Shown here piece after piece: positions 24,410 to 32,031 of a stretch of 62,713 nucleotides of DNA. Within the stretch, counting starts at the first letter, position 1. Every line of letters begins with the position of its first letter. This DNA comes from Salinivenus lutea (lineage in GTDB: Bacteria; Bacteroidota; Rhodothermia; Rhodothermales; Salinibacteraceae): assembly GCA_002894685.1 (NCBI GenBank), contig NCRC01000021.1, positions 1 through 62,713 on the forward strand, in the 5' to 3' direction. A program made the translations under genes and the position numbers. The notes beneath the pieces were generated by a model. The model saw nothing but the letters and a program-made list of their open reading frames with translations, made no database searches and was not told the origin of the DNA.

Positions 24410-25726
24410 TTAGAAGTAGATTCCGATGTTCACGTTAAAGGCCGTGCGCCACTCGTTGTCTTCGTTCTCCGCCATCACGCTCGGGAAGGTTGTGTCAAAC
24501 GGCTGATTGAACGGGTGGCCCTTGCTGATATTCAGGTCCGTGTAGATGAACAGCGGACCGGCCGTCGTGAGGAAGCCGATGTCGTGGGAGACGTTGTCAT
24601 TCCAATTCTCCTGGTCAACCTTCGTCACTTGGCTGAAGTCGTAGTACGGCTTGATCTCCGAGATTGGCCCGGCATCGACAGGAATGTGGTATGCCAGGCT
24701 GGATGAGTACACGTCGTGCCGGCTTGCCACGCGGTTAGGCGACGCGTAGGCACCCATTACAACGTAGCTGTCGTCTTGCACCCCCGGAGGATTCAGTTCC
24801 TGCTGGGCAAACTGGAGCTTGGCTTCAAAACCGCCGTAGCGTCCCTGAAGGTGGGCAGCGTACGCGGCGTGCCAGTCCGTTTCACCTGTGGTCCGGTTCA
24901 GAAGCTGACCACGCTGGGCGGAGACACCAAGCTTCGTGAAGCCGAGAGCGCCGTGGTCGAAGGAGTACGCGACCTTGGCATTGAACTGATTCGCCTCAGC
25001 AATATTACGTGTCTCGGCGAGGACACTGCCTCCACCGCCGGTAGGCACGACGTCGTACGAATAACGGGCAGCGTCATTGCCGGCAAAGAAAGTGGTCTGC
25101 TCCGAGTTCATATAGTAGGCCCCCTGAATGTCCCAGCCGTTGGCCTGGTACAGAGCCTTGATGCCGGCGTCGTAGTCGTCCTCGAGACCTACGTAATAGG
25201 TGTTGTTGAAGAACCAGCTGCTGGAGGCATAGGGCTGGATGCCGAAGGGCACCTGGCTCACGCCGACCTGTATCTGTCGGGCGTCGCTGAATTCGTAGCC
25301 GACCCAGCCGTGATGGATGTAGTTGCCACCAAAGGACTCGGGATAAAAGGCCCACTCGGCGTCAAAGATCAGGCTTCCGTAGGAGCCGCTGGCCCCGATT
25401 CGGAACGTGTCAAAGGTAAAGCCCCCGTCTTGTAGCTCATTGTTGATGGTAGGTCCTTCAGAAGGCTTTCCGTAGTCACGGAAAAGCACATTGAAGCGGA
25501 GCGAGCCGTTGATGCTCACGTCGAGCGTGGGCTCATCCTGCTGCGCCGACGCCGCGTCGGACGAGTTCAGCGCGTCGGACAGGTCGAGGCCGGTGTCGTT
25601 GCGGTCCTCGAGGGTAACCGTGTCGGTGCTATCGTCGGCCGGCTCATCGTCGGCCAGGGCCGGGCCGGGGAGAACCAGGCCGGCAGTGAGAAGGAGGGCA
25701 AAGAATGCGGTGTAGTACCGATTCAT
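24410..25726 (-). CDS. Outer-membrane porin (OprO/OprP-like)
   Basis: 438 residues. The start at 25726 gives a signal peptide ending in ALADDE. After a Asp/Ser-rich segment (about 25-65) the chain is a beta-barrel with alternating strands (SINGSLRFNVLFRDYG, IQVGVSQVPFGIQ, LQGRYGGFEAKLQFAQQE) and a C-terminal strand ending in Phe (FNVNIGIYF). It resembles phosphate-selective porin O/P-type 16-strand porins. It lies behind the proVWX genes on the same strand but separated by 246 bases and a hairpin, so it may have its own promoter. I infer possible outer-membrane passage for compatible solutes. Confidence 0.72.
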   Translation of the reverse strand: MNRYYTAFFALLLTAGLVLPGPALADDEPADDSTDTVTLEDRNDTGLDLSDALNSSDAASAQQDEPTLDVSINGSLRFNVLFRDYGKPSEGPTINNELQDGGFTFDTFRIGASGSYGSLIFDAEWAFYPESFGGNYIHHGWVGYEFSDARQIQVGVSQVPFGIQPYASSSWFFNNTYYVGLEDDYDAGIKALYQANGWDIQGAYYMNSEQTTFFAGNDAARYSYDVVPTGGGGSVLAETRNIAEANQFNAKVAYSFDHGALGFTKLGVSAQRGQLLNRTTGETDWHAAYAAHLQGRYGGFEAKLQFAQQELNPPGVQDDSYVVMGAYASPNRVASRHDVYSSSLAYHIPVDAGPISEIKPYYDFSQVTKVDQENWNDNVSHDIGFLTTAGPLFIYTDLNISKGHPFNQPFDTTFPSVMAENEDNEWRTAFNVNIGIYF

Positions 25727-25898
25727 ATGGGCAAAAAGGGGGTTGTGGGAAAGAGTGTACAAGGGATGGCGTAGTGCTACAGACTAGACGGAAGGTGATC
25801 CGTCTGGGCGTGTAGATCAGAGGAAGAGATCGCAACAATGTCGTTGAAGGCCAACGACGTATGCGCAGTACACAAAACAGTCACAGGCGCCCATAACA

Positions 25899-25930
25899 CA
25901 CCCCCGATTGCAGTTGAGCAATCGGGGGTG
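25899..25930 (-). terminator. Hairpin after proX copy 1
   Basis: CACCCCCGATTGC and GCAATCGGGGGTG form a perfect 13-bp stem with a 6-base loop, 43 bases past the proX stop. The following minus-strand bases (TGTTATG) are not a good U tract, so termination may be partial or the hairpin may protect the mRNA 3' end. Confidence 0.65.
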
Positions 25931-25972
25931 GTTCAGAGCGTCAAGCGTTCCCGATCTGTCCGGGGGCGCTGG

Positions 25973-26965
25973 TTAGTTGGCCTGGTCGGACGAGTACGTG
26001 GCGTCATCCGGGAGGTACTCAAGCTCCTCTCCCGAGTTGGCGCATTCCTCGGCCTGGTTCATCCACTGCTCCACGTCGTCCTGGTTGTTTTCAATCCACT
26101 GGGCCGCCGCTTCTTCCTTACTCAGGTCGCCCCGGTCGTTGAAGGCGGTCATGAGCGTTCCCACCTGCTCGTCGTTGGCCTCGAACTCCTGGAGGAAGCA
26201 GACGACCTCGCGGGGAAACTTCTCGATGAAGTCGTCGCCCACGATGGTGAAGATGTCCTCGGGCTGGCCCCAGATGTCGACGTTGTCCCCGGTGGTGGCC
26301 CCGGAGACGTACTTGATGTCGAACTGATTCCATTTCCAGTGCGGCTTCCAGGCCGCCACGGCAATCGGCTCCTCATTCTCAATGGCGCCTTCGAGGGCCT
26401 GCCAGTTGGCCGGGCCGCTGGCAGACGAGACGGAGAACGCGTCGTCCATGTCGTAGAGCTCCAGCGTCCGCTGCATCTGGCCGTTGATTGCGGCCCCGGA
26501 CTCGATGCCGTTGAGTGTGCCGTCCAGTCCGTCCCGGTAGTCCATGAGGTCGGGGAAGGTGTCGGCCTCCACGTACGTGGGCACGGCCACGCCAACGGAG
26601 GTGCCACGGTAGGTGTAGCCGAGCTTGTTTGACTGGTCCTTGTTCTCCTCCCACGGCTGCTCGTGGGTCGTGGGGAGCCAGGCTTCGTTGAAGAAGTCGC
26701 GGTCGCCGGAGGCCACCGAGGAGAAGGCGAGCCCGCCGCCCTGCACCTCCCGGACGTCGACCTCCATGTCATAGCGGTTCTCCAGGATTTGCTCCTGCAT
26801 GTAGGTCATGGCGAGGCCTTCAATCCAGTTGACGGTGACCATGTCCATCTGTCGGGAGGTGCCCTGGTCGCCGGAGCCGCCGCAGCCCGCGAGACCCACG
26901 ACTAGAAGGGCGAGGGCCGCGAGGCCGGCGACAAACGAGCGATGCGATGAGGAGTGGGTAATCAT
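25973..26965 (-). CDS. proX: Glycine betaine ABC transporter substrate-binding lipoprotein, copy 1
   Basis: 330 residues. Lipoprotein signal with lipobox LAGC (about residues 25-28), then an OpuAC-type binding domain. Ligand-box aromatic residues are visible in VNWIEGLA, NEAWLPTTH and KPHWKW. It captures glycine betaine or proline betaine in the periplasm and delivers it to ProW. It lies 92 bases downstream of a second proX. The first 80 residues after the signal are almost identical to copy 2 while the rest is only about 60% identical by eye. An acidic C-terminal tail follows the domain. Confidence 0.88.
   Translation of the reverse strand: MITHSSSHRSFVAGLAALALLVVGLAGCGGSGDQGTSRQMDMVTVNWIEGLAMTYMQEQILENRYDMEVDVREVQGGGLAFSSVASGDRDFFNEAWLPTTHEQPWEENKDQSNKLGYTYRGTSVGVAVPTYVEADTFPDLMDYRDGLDGTLNGIESGAAINGQMQRTLELYDMDDAFSVSSASGPANWQALEGAIENEEPIAVAAWKPHWKWNQFDIKYVSGATTGDNVDIWGQPEDIFTIVGDDFIEKFPREVVCFLQEFEANDEQVGTLMTAFNDRGDLSKEEAAAQWIENNQDDVEQWMNQAEECANSGEELEYLPDDATYSSDQAN
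26660..26887 (-). repeat. Near-identical segment shared with second proX (copy A)
   Basis: These 228 bases align without gaps to 27739-27966 with 8 mismatches by my count (about 96% identity). They encode the lipobox Cys to the start of the ligand-box region of the two ProX proteins. Identity falls sharply on the side that encodes the C-terminal two thirds. Confidence 0.85.
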
Positions 26966-27057
26966 AAAGCGTGGAAGGTTGAGTGTAGGAATGCAGTCGA
27001 GAAGGCAGTGCGAGGGGCGGGGGGCGCGCCTGATGGCGCTCCGGCCCCGCGTGGGGG

Positions 27058-28044
27058 CTACGCATCGGAGGACGCCGAGTGCGTAGCGTCGTCCGGCAGG
27101 TATTCAAGGGGGGCGTCGGAGGCAGCGCACTCCTCGGCCTGGCTGATCCACTGGTCCACGTGATCCGGATTGTTGTCGATCCACTGCTGCATGGCCTCCT
27201 CCTGGCTCATGTCGCCCCGGTCCTTAAAGGCGAACATGAGGCTGCCGACCTGCTCGTCGTTGGCTTCAAACTCCTGCAGGAAGCACACGACCTCCCGAGG
27301 GTATCGCTCGATGAAGTCGTTGCCGACAATGGTGAACACATCTTCCGGCGCGCCGAACACGTCGGTCTGGCCGGTCTGGGCCCCTTCGAGGTACTTGAGG
27401 TCGAACTCGCTCCACTTCCAGTGCGGCTGCCAGCCGGTGACGACGATCGGCTCTTCATTGTCGATGGCGGTCTGGAGGGCCTGCCACGTCGCCGGGCCGC
27501 TGGAGGCCACCACCGAAAAGCCCTCGACGTCGTTGTTTTTAAGGATCTGGCGGGCCTGATCGTTCACGTTGGCGCCGGACTCGATGCCGTTGATTTCGCC
27601 GTCAAGCGCCTCGCGAAAGTTGCCGAGCTCCGAAACGTGCTCGATGTCCATGTAGGCGGGCACGGCGAGGCCGGCGGTGGTGCCGCGGTAGGTGTATCCC
27701 AGCTTCTGGAGCTGGTCCTTCTGCTCGCCCCACGGGCCCTCGTGGGTGGTGGGGAGCCAGGCTTCGTTGAAGAAGTCGCGGTCGCCGGAGGCCACCGAGG
27801 AGAAGGCAATGCCGCCGCCCTGCACCTCTCGGACGTCGACCTCCATGTCGTAGCGGTTCTCCAGGATCTGCTCCTGCATGTAGGTCATGGCGAGGCCTTC
27901 GATCCAGTTGACGGTGACCATGTCCATCTGTCGGGAGGTGCCCTGGTCGCCGGAGCCGCCGCAGCCGGCAAGGAGGCCGGTACCGAGAACGGCGAGGGTA
28001 CAGACCGCAACGGCGGTCGAGAGAGAGTTTGTCATTCGTTCCAT
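27058..28044 (-). CDS. proX: Glycine betaine ABC transporter substrate-binding lipoprotein, copy 2
   Basis: 328 residues from the ATG at 28044 (a second ATG at 28035 is possible). Signal with lipobox LAGC, then an OpuAC-type binding domain with the same aromatic ligand-box motifs as copy 1 (VNWIEGLA, NEAWLPTTH, QPHWKW). It is the first proX after proW (142-base gap). The longer frame upstream of 28044 is Arg/Pro-rich and overlaps the end of proW, so it is not used. The two paralogues may differ in affinity or ligand, since residues outside the shared segment have diverged. Confidence 0.88.
   Translation of the reverse strand: MERMTNSLSTAVAVCTLAVLGTGLLAGCGGSGDQGTSRQMDMVTVNWIEGLAMTYMQEQILENRYDMEVDVREVQGGGIAFSSVASGDRDFFNEAWLPTTHEGPWGEQKDQLQKLGYTYRGTTAGLAVPAYMDIEHVSELGNFREALDGEINGIESGANVNDQARQILKNNDVEGFSVVASSGPATWQALQTAIDNEEPIVVTGWQPHWKWSEFDLKYLEGAQTGQTDVFGAPEDVFTIVGNDFIERYPREVVCFLQEFEANDEQVGSLMFAFKDRGDMSQEEAMQQWIDNNPDHVDQWISQAEECAASDAPLEYLPDDATHSASSDA
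27739..27966 (-). repeat. Near-identical segment shared with first proX (copy B)
   Basis: Partner of 26660-26887 at an offset of 1079 bases in direct orientation. A direct repeat of this length could also promote deletion of one proX gene by recombination. Confidence 0.85.
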
Positions 28045-28186
28045 ATGAGTAGGAAAGTCGGTGGAAGATAGACTACGGAAAAAGTGCAAGGGGGGCGAGG
28101 GAGGGGTTCGACAAAGACCAGTCCCTCTGGGGGGGCGGAGGCGTGAGGCAGACCGCGGGCGGGCCGAACCTCGGAAGGCGTCCGGT

Positions 28187-29071
28187 TTAGGTGGTTGCCT
28201 GCGACGTCGACGAGCCGGCTTTCTCGCCGGCCGCCTGTGTGATGCGGTCGAGGAAGATGGCCAGGATGACGATGGCGAGGCCGCCCTCAAAGCCGACGCC
28301 GATCCGCAGCTGCTGAATTCCCTCGACGACCGGATCGCCCAGGCCGCCGGCCCCGATGAGCGCGGCAATCACGACCATCGACAGGGCGAGGAGGACCGTC
28401 TGGTTCACGCCCGCCAGGATGGTGGGCAGCGCCATCGGCAGCTCGACCTTAAAGAGCATCTGGCTCGGGGTGGACCCGAAGGACTTCGCCGCCTCGATGG
28501 CTTCCTCCGACACCTGCCGGATGCCGAGGTTGGTCAGGCGCACGCAGGGGGGCGTGGCAAAGATGAAGGTGGCGATGACGCCCGGCACCTGGCCCAGCCC
28601 GAAGAGCACGACGGCGGGGATGAGGTACACGAAGGCCGGCATCGTCTGCATGAAGTCGAGGATGGGGCGCACGATTGCGTCCACCACGTCGTTCTTGGCG
28701 GCCCAGATGCCGACGGGAATCCCGATCAGCAGAGAGAGCAGGGTCGCCGTGGCGACGAGGGCCAGGGTCTGCATGGTGAAGTCCCACAGCCCCATGCCGA
28801 AGGCGATCTCTAGCCCAAAAAGGGCAAATTCGACGTCCTCAAGCAGGGTGAGCCCGATAAGCGAAAAGGTGGCCACGCCCCGGGAGGCCACCCACCACGC
28901 CAGCACGGTAAAGAGGCCAATCATCACCCAGCTGGGAAAGAACAGAAGGGCCTCCTCAAGGCCGGTGATCGTCGCTCCGATGGTGACGGTGATCGCATCG
29001 AACAGCGGCTCGAAGTTGTTCTGGAGCCATTCGATGAGGGCCGCGAAAGCATCGCCAAGGTCCAGTCGCAT
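28187..29071 (-). CDS. proW: Glycine betaine ABC transporter permease
   Basis: 294 residues from the ATG at 29071 (a GTG two codons earlier is possible). Cytoplasmic/periplasmic N-terminal stretch, then about seven membrane helices with the BPD permease EAA loop (EEAIEAAKSFGSTPSQMLFKVELP, read as EA-A-x3-G). It forms the membrane channel of the ProVWX importer. It sits 61 bases after proV and before the two proX genes. The last 20 residues are a Ser/Thr/Ala tail. Confidence 0.92.
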   Translation of the reverse strand: MRLDLGDAFAALIEWLQNNFEPLFDAITVTIGATITGLEEALLFFPSWVMIGLFTVLAWWVASRGVATFSLIGLTLLEDVEFALFGLEIAFGMGLWDFTMQTLALVATATLLSLLIGIPVGIWAAKNDVVDAIVRPILDFMQTMPAFVYLIPAVVLFGLGQVPGVIATFIFATPPCVRLTNLGIRQVSEEAIEAAKSFGSTPSQMLFKVELPMALPTILAGVNQTVLLALSMVVIAALIGAGGLGDPVVEGIQQLRIGVGFEGGLAIVILAIFLDRITQAAGEKAGSSTSQATT

Positions 29072-29132
29072 AGGCACTCAGGCGTCGTCGTTCGAAACGA
29101 TGAGCGTAAGGGGGGAGACGTGCCGGCACCGA

Positions 29133-30233
29133 CTAGGCCACCGCCGCTTCGGGGTCTTCGTCGGCTCGGCCGGCGCGGGCGTCCCGGCGCCGGGCCCCAT
29201 CGGCGTTCTCTACGACCTCCTCCATCACGGCGTCCTGGCTCACAACGCCCTGGAGGGTGCCCTTCGAGTCGCGCACGGCCAGGAGGCCGTCGGTGTCGAG
29301 CAGGATGGGCAGCAACTCGGCGATGGGCGTGTGGGGCGACACCGACGGGCCGTCGGCGGCCACCGTCTCGTCGTCGCGAAGGTCGCGCATGACGGTGCGG
29401 GCGGGGACGATCTTCGTGCGGTCCACGTTCTCGACGAAAGAGCGGACGTACTCGTCGGCGGGCTTGGTGAGAATCTCGGTGGGCGTGCCAATCTGGGCAA
29501 TCTTGCCGTCCTTCATGATGGCAATGCGGTCGCCCATCTTCAGCGCCTCGTCGAGGTCGTGGGTAATGAAGAGGATCGTGCAGGCTGGGTCCCACTGTTC
29601 CTGCAGCTCCAACAGCTCATTCTGCATGTCGGCCCGGATGAGGGGGTCGAGGGCGCTGAAGGCCTCGTCCATCAGCAGGATTTCGGGGTCGTTGACGAGG
29701 GCACGGGCCAGTCCCACGCGCTGCTGCATCCCGCCGCTCAACTCGCTGGTCTGGCTCTCTTCATAGCCGTCGAGCCCCACGAGCTCGAGCGACCGGCGGG
29801 CCTTCTCGCGCCGCTCCGCCTTTTCGATGCCCGCCACCTCCAGGCCGTACTCCACGTTGCCGATGACGCTCCGGTGGGGGAAGAGCCCGAAGTTCTGGAA
29901 GACCATCGACATCTTGGTCCGGCGCAGCTGACGGAGGCGATCATCGTCGAACGCCGTCACCTCCTCGTCGTGCACGCGGACGGTCCCGAAGGTTGGCTCA
30001 ATGAGCCGGTTGATGCAACGCAGCAGGGTCGACTTGCCGCTGCCCGACAGGCCCATCACCACGAAGATTTCTTGCTCCTTCACCTCGAAGGAGGCATCAT
30101 TCACTGCGATGACCGAGCCGGTCTCTTCCTTGACCTCGGCCTTCGACAGGCCCTCCTCGACCGCCAGCCGACGGGCTCGTTCGGGGTCGCCGCCGAAAAT
30201 TTTCCAAACTCCATCTGCCTCGATGACCGCCAT
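29133..30233 (-). CDS. proV: Glycine betaine/proline betaine ABC transporter ATP-binding protein
   Basis: 366 residues. ABC motifs: Walker A GLSGSGKST at 61-69, signature LSGGM at 165-169, Walker B ending in DE at 189-190. Residues about 1-50 have the ProV-type N-terminal extension (KIFGGDPERARRLAVEEGLSK, shortened here). Residues about 285-345 are a CBS-like region (VMRDLRDDE, then TDGLLAVRDSKGTLQGVVS), which in related transporters senses ionic strength or cyclic-di-AMP; only about one and a half CBS units are seen. It is the first gene of proV-proW-proX-proX. A -7-like TAGATTTT lies close to the ATG, too close to be sure. Confidence 0.92.
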   Translation of the reverse strand: MAVIEADGVWKIFGGDPERARRLAVEEGLSKAEVKEETGSVIAVNDASFEVKEQEIFVVMGLSGSGKSTLLRCINRLIEPTFGTVRVHDEEVTAFDDDRLRQLRRTKMSMVFQNFGLFPHRSVIGNVEYGLEVAGIEKAERREKARRSLELVGLDGYEESQTSELSGGMQQRVGLARALVNDPEILLMDEAFSALDPLIRADMQNELLELQEQWDPACTILFITHDLDEALKMGDRIAIMKDGKIAQIGTPTEILTKPADEYVRSFVENVDRTKIVPARTVMRDLRDDETVAADGPSVSPHTPIAELLPILLDTDGLLAVRDSKGTLQGVVSQDAVMEEVVENADGARRRDARAGRADEDPEAAVA

Positions 30234-30668
30234 AGACCTAAAAATCTATTCGACGTATGAATGTCGTTGATGTCGTCCACGGGGGCGCGCACCGGGGTGG
30301 AGCCGTTGTCCGGTCCGCAGCATTGATCAAAGCAGACAACCCAACCCAGGGGAAGATGTTTATTTGCAAGCGGGGTGTCTGACCCGTTTTTTGATCTTTC
30401 ATCCAACCTTGGCGAAAATAGACTAGGATAGGGTCCCAAACCGGCTCCGATTGACAGTTGCGCGAGGCTCGAATGGCCAGCGCCCGCATCACGCCCCCCG
30501 GGTTGGGCGGACGGGAGAGAATAGGGAATTCCCCCACATTCGGGCTCGAAAAATTCCCGCATCTCATTCGCTCCTCACCGAACATCTTTTTGGCGCGATC
30601 CTTAGGTTAGGGAGCCGATGGGTTCGGTTCCACGACATCAGTTTTCTGAACAACCACATCTCGACAGT
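30234..30668. other. Divergent control region between proVWX and the cytochrome oxidase operon
   Basis: 435 bases without a gene between two strongly regulated, divergent operons. It is visibly more AT-rich in its middle (about 30350-30430, with T and A runs) than its surroundings, as expected for promoters. I cannot assign exact promoter elements, and no riboswitch fold was recognised. Confidence 0.5.
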
Positions 30669-31235
30669 ATGGGTGACTCCACGAAGTCCGACAACACGCA
30701 ATCCGTGACACGTCGTCGTTTCCTTCGCTCTCTCGGCATGGCCGGTGCCGTTGGGGCCGGGGCGTCTCTACTCGCGGCCTGTGGCGGCGGGTCCGATTCC
30801 TCCTCCGGCTCATCGTCCGGCGGCTCCGGAGAAACCTCGGGGTCCAGCGTTTCGGACGGCACGGTGACCCTGCACCCGCAGGGAAACCAGATGAAGTACA
30901 AGGAGACGGAGTTCACCGTCCCTCCGGGAGAAGAAATCGAGCTCGTCTTTGAGAACACGGCGACGAGCCCGTCGATGCAGCACAACGTCGTGATCCTCAA
31001 CTCGACCGAAGACGCGGTCTTTCAGCGCGTGGGACAGGCCGGCGCGAAGGCGGGGGCCGACAACGACTACGTGCCGGACGACGACGCAATCATTGCCCAC
31101 ACGCCCATGTCGGGGCCGGGAGAAACGGTGTCGGTCACGTTTACGACGCCGGAGGAGACCGGCGATTACGGGTATGTGTGCACGTACCCGGGGCACTGGT
31201 CCACCATGCGGGGCACGATGCGCGTCCGATCCTAG
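30669..31235 (+). CDS. Tat-exported blue copper lipoprotein (azurin/auracyanin-like)
   Basis: 188 residues. The N-terminus has a twin-arginine motif (TRRRFLRS) and a lipobox LAAC, so it is exported folded and lipid-anchored. A Ser/Gly linker (about 42-62) precedes a cupredoxin domain. Copper ligands are His105 (SMQHNVV), Cys171, His176 and Met180 (CTYPGHWSTM), the spacing of type 1 copper sites. It begins a four- or five-gene run with ba3 oxidase subunits, so it is the likely electron donor to the CuA site in place of cytochrome c. Start at 30669 yields the Tat signal. Confidence 0.88.
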   Translation: MGDSTKSDNTQSVTRRRFLRSLGMAGAVGAGASLLAACGGGSDSSSGSSSGGSGETSGSSVSDGTVTLHPQGNQMKYKETEFTVPPGEEIELVFENTATSPSMQHNVVILNSTEDAVFQRVGQAGAKAGADNDYVPDDDAIIAHTPMSGPGETVSVTFTTPEETGDYGYVCTYPGHWSTMRGTMRVRS

Positions 31236-31283
31236 GGGTTTTCCGCACCGCTCGCCCTCCCTGTACAGTTCCCGCTGCTCCTC

Positions 31284-31496
31284 ATGTCGACTGACCCTTC
31301 CGCCTCGTCGGACCCGGCCGCTTCGTCCTCTGAGGCGGCCGGAGGGGACGAGGCGGCCCACACCCGCTCGATAGACGACTTCGACCCGTATGGGACGCTG
31401 GCCGTCACGGGTCTGTACTTTGTGCTTCTGCTCGTGCTCTACGCCCTGATGTACTTCGTCGAATTTGCGGGTCGCGGGGCGTCCATCATCGAATAA
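31284..31496 (+). CDS. Small single-helix oxidase subunit (ba3 subunit IIa-like)
   Basis: 70 residues: an acidic Ser/Ala/Asp-rich N-terminal half and one membrane helix at about 38-62 (GTLAVTGLYFVLLLVLYALMYF). In ba3 oxidases a small subunit IIa with one helix of similar pattern (GxLAV...) supplies the helix missing from subunit II. The position directly before subunit II supports this. No cofactor ligand is seen. Confidence 0.7.
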   Translation: MSTDPSASSDPAASSSEAAGGDEAAHTRSIDDFDPYGTLAVTGLYFVLLLVLYALMYFVEFAGRGASIIE

Positions 31497-31509
31497 GTCC
31501 GTTGCCCCT

Positions 31510-32031
31510 ATGCATATTCACCGATTCGAAAAGCTCTGGATCGGCCTCTCCCTCTTCCTCATCGCGGCGTTTATCAGCATCGTGATGTATGGCTTTACCG
31601 TGCTGGACCTCACCGTGCCGGGGTCCGATCGAGGGGGCGGGACCGTTGACGCGATGAACTTGGCCGAGACGCCCTTTGCCACCCCGGGCGTTCGGAAGAC
31701 CGAGGACGGAGAGTACGAGGTCTATATGCTGGCCCGCCAGTACTTCTTTCAGCCGGGCTCGGGCCAGTCGCTCACGTTGCCCGCGGAGACGCGCGTGACG
31801 TTTAAGGTGACGAGCCCCGACGTCATCCACGGCTTTCAGGTGGCGGGCACCAACATCAACTCCATGGTGATCCCCGGCCAAATCTCCCGGTTTACGACGG
31901 TCTTTTCGGACCCGGGCGAGTACGGCATCCTGTGCAACGAGTACTGCGGGGCGGCCCATCATACGATGGAAGGCCTCATTGAGGTCGTTCCTCCCTCCGA
32001 GTTTGACGAGAGCAATCTGATCGAGCAATGA
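31510..32031 (+). CDS. cbaB: ba3-type cytochrome c oxidase subunit II
   Basis: 173 residues with one N-terminal membrane helix (about 7-30) and a periplasmic CuA cupredoxin domain. CuA ligands: His107 (DVIHGF), Cys142, Cys146, His150 and Met153 in CNEYCGAAHHTM. It takes electrons from the soluble or lipid-bound donor and passes them to subunit I. The single helix, instead of two, is the ba3 (B-type) form and fits with the small subunit encoded before it. Its stop overlaps the ATG of subunit I by four bases (ATGA). Confidence 0.92.
   Translation: MHIHRFEKLWIGLSLFLIAAFISIVMYGFTVLDLTVPGSDRGGGTVDAMNLAETPFATPGVRKTEDGEYEVYMLARQYFFQPGSGQSLTLPAETRVTFKVTSPDVIHGFQVAGTNINSMVIPGQISRFTTVFSDPGEYGILCNEYCGAAHHTMEGLIEVVPPSEFDESNLIEQ

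Noticed and set aside
30581-30610. Bacteroidota promoter from TTTTTG and TAGGTTAG upstream of the oxidase operon
   Set aside because: The spacing is about 10 bases instead of 19-21, and the -7 box has a mismatch.
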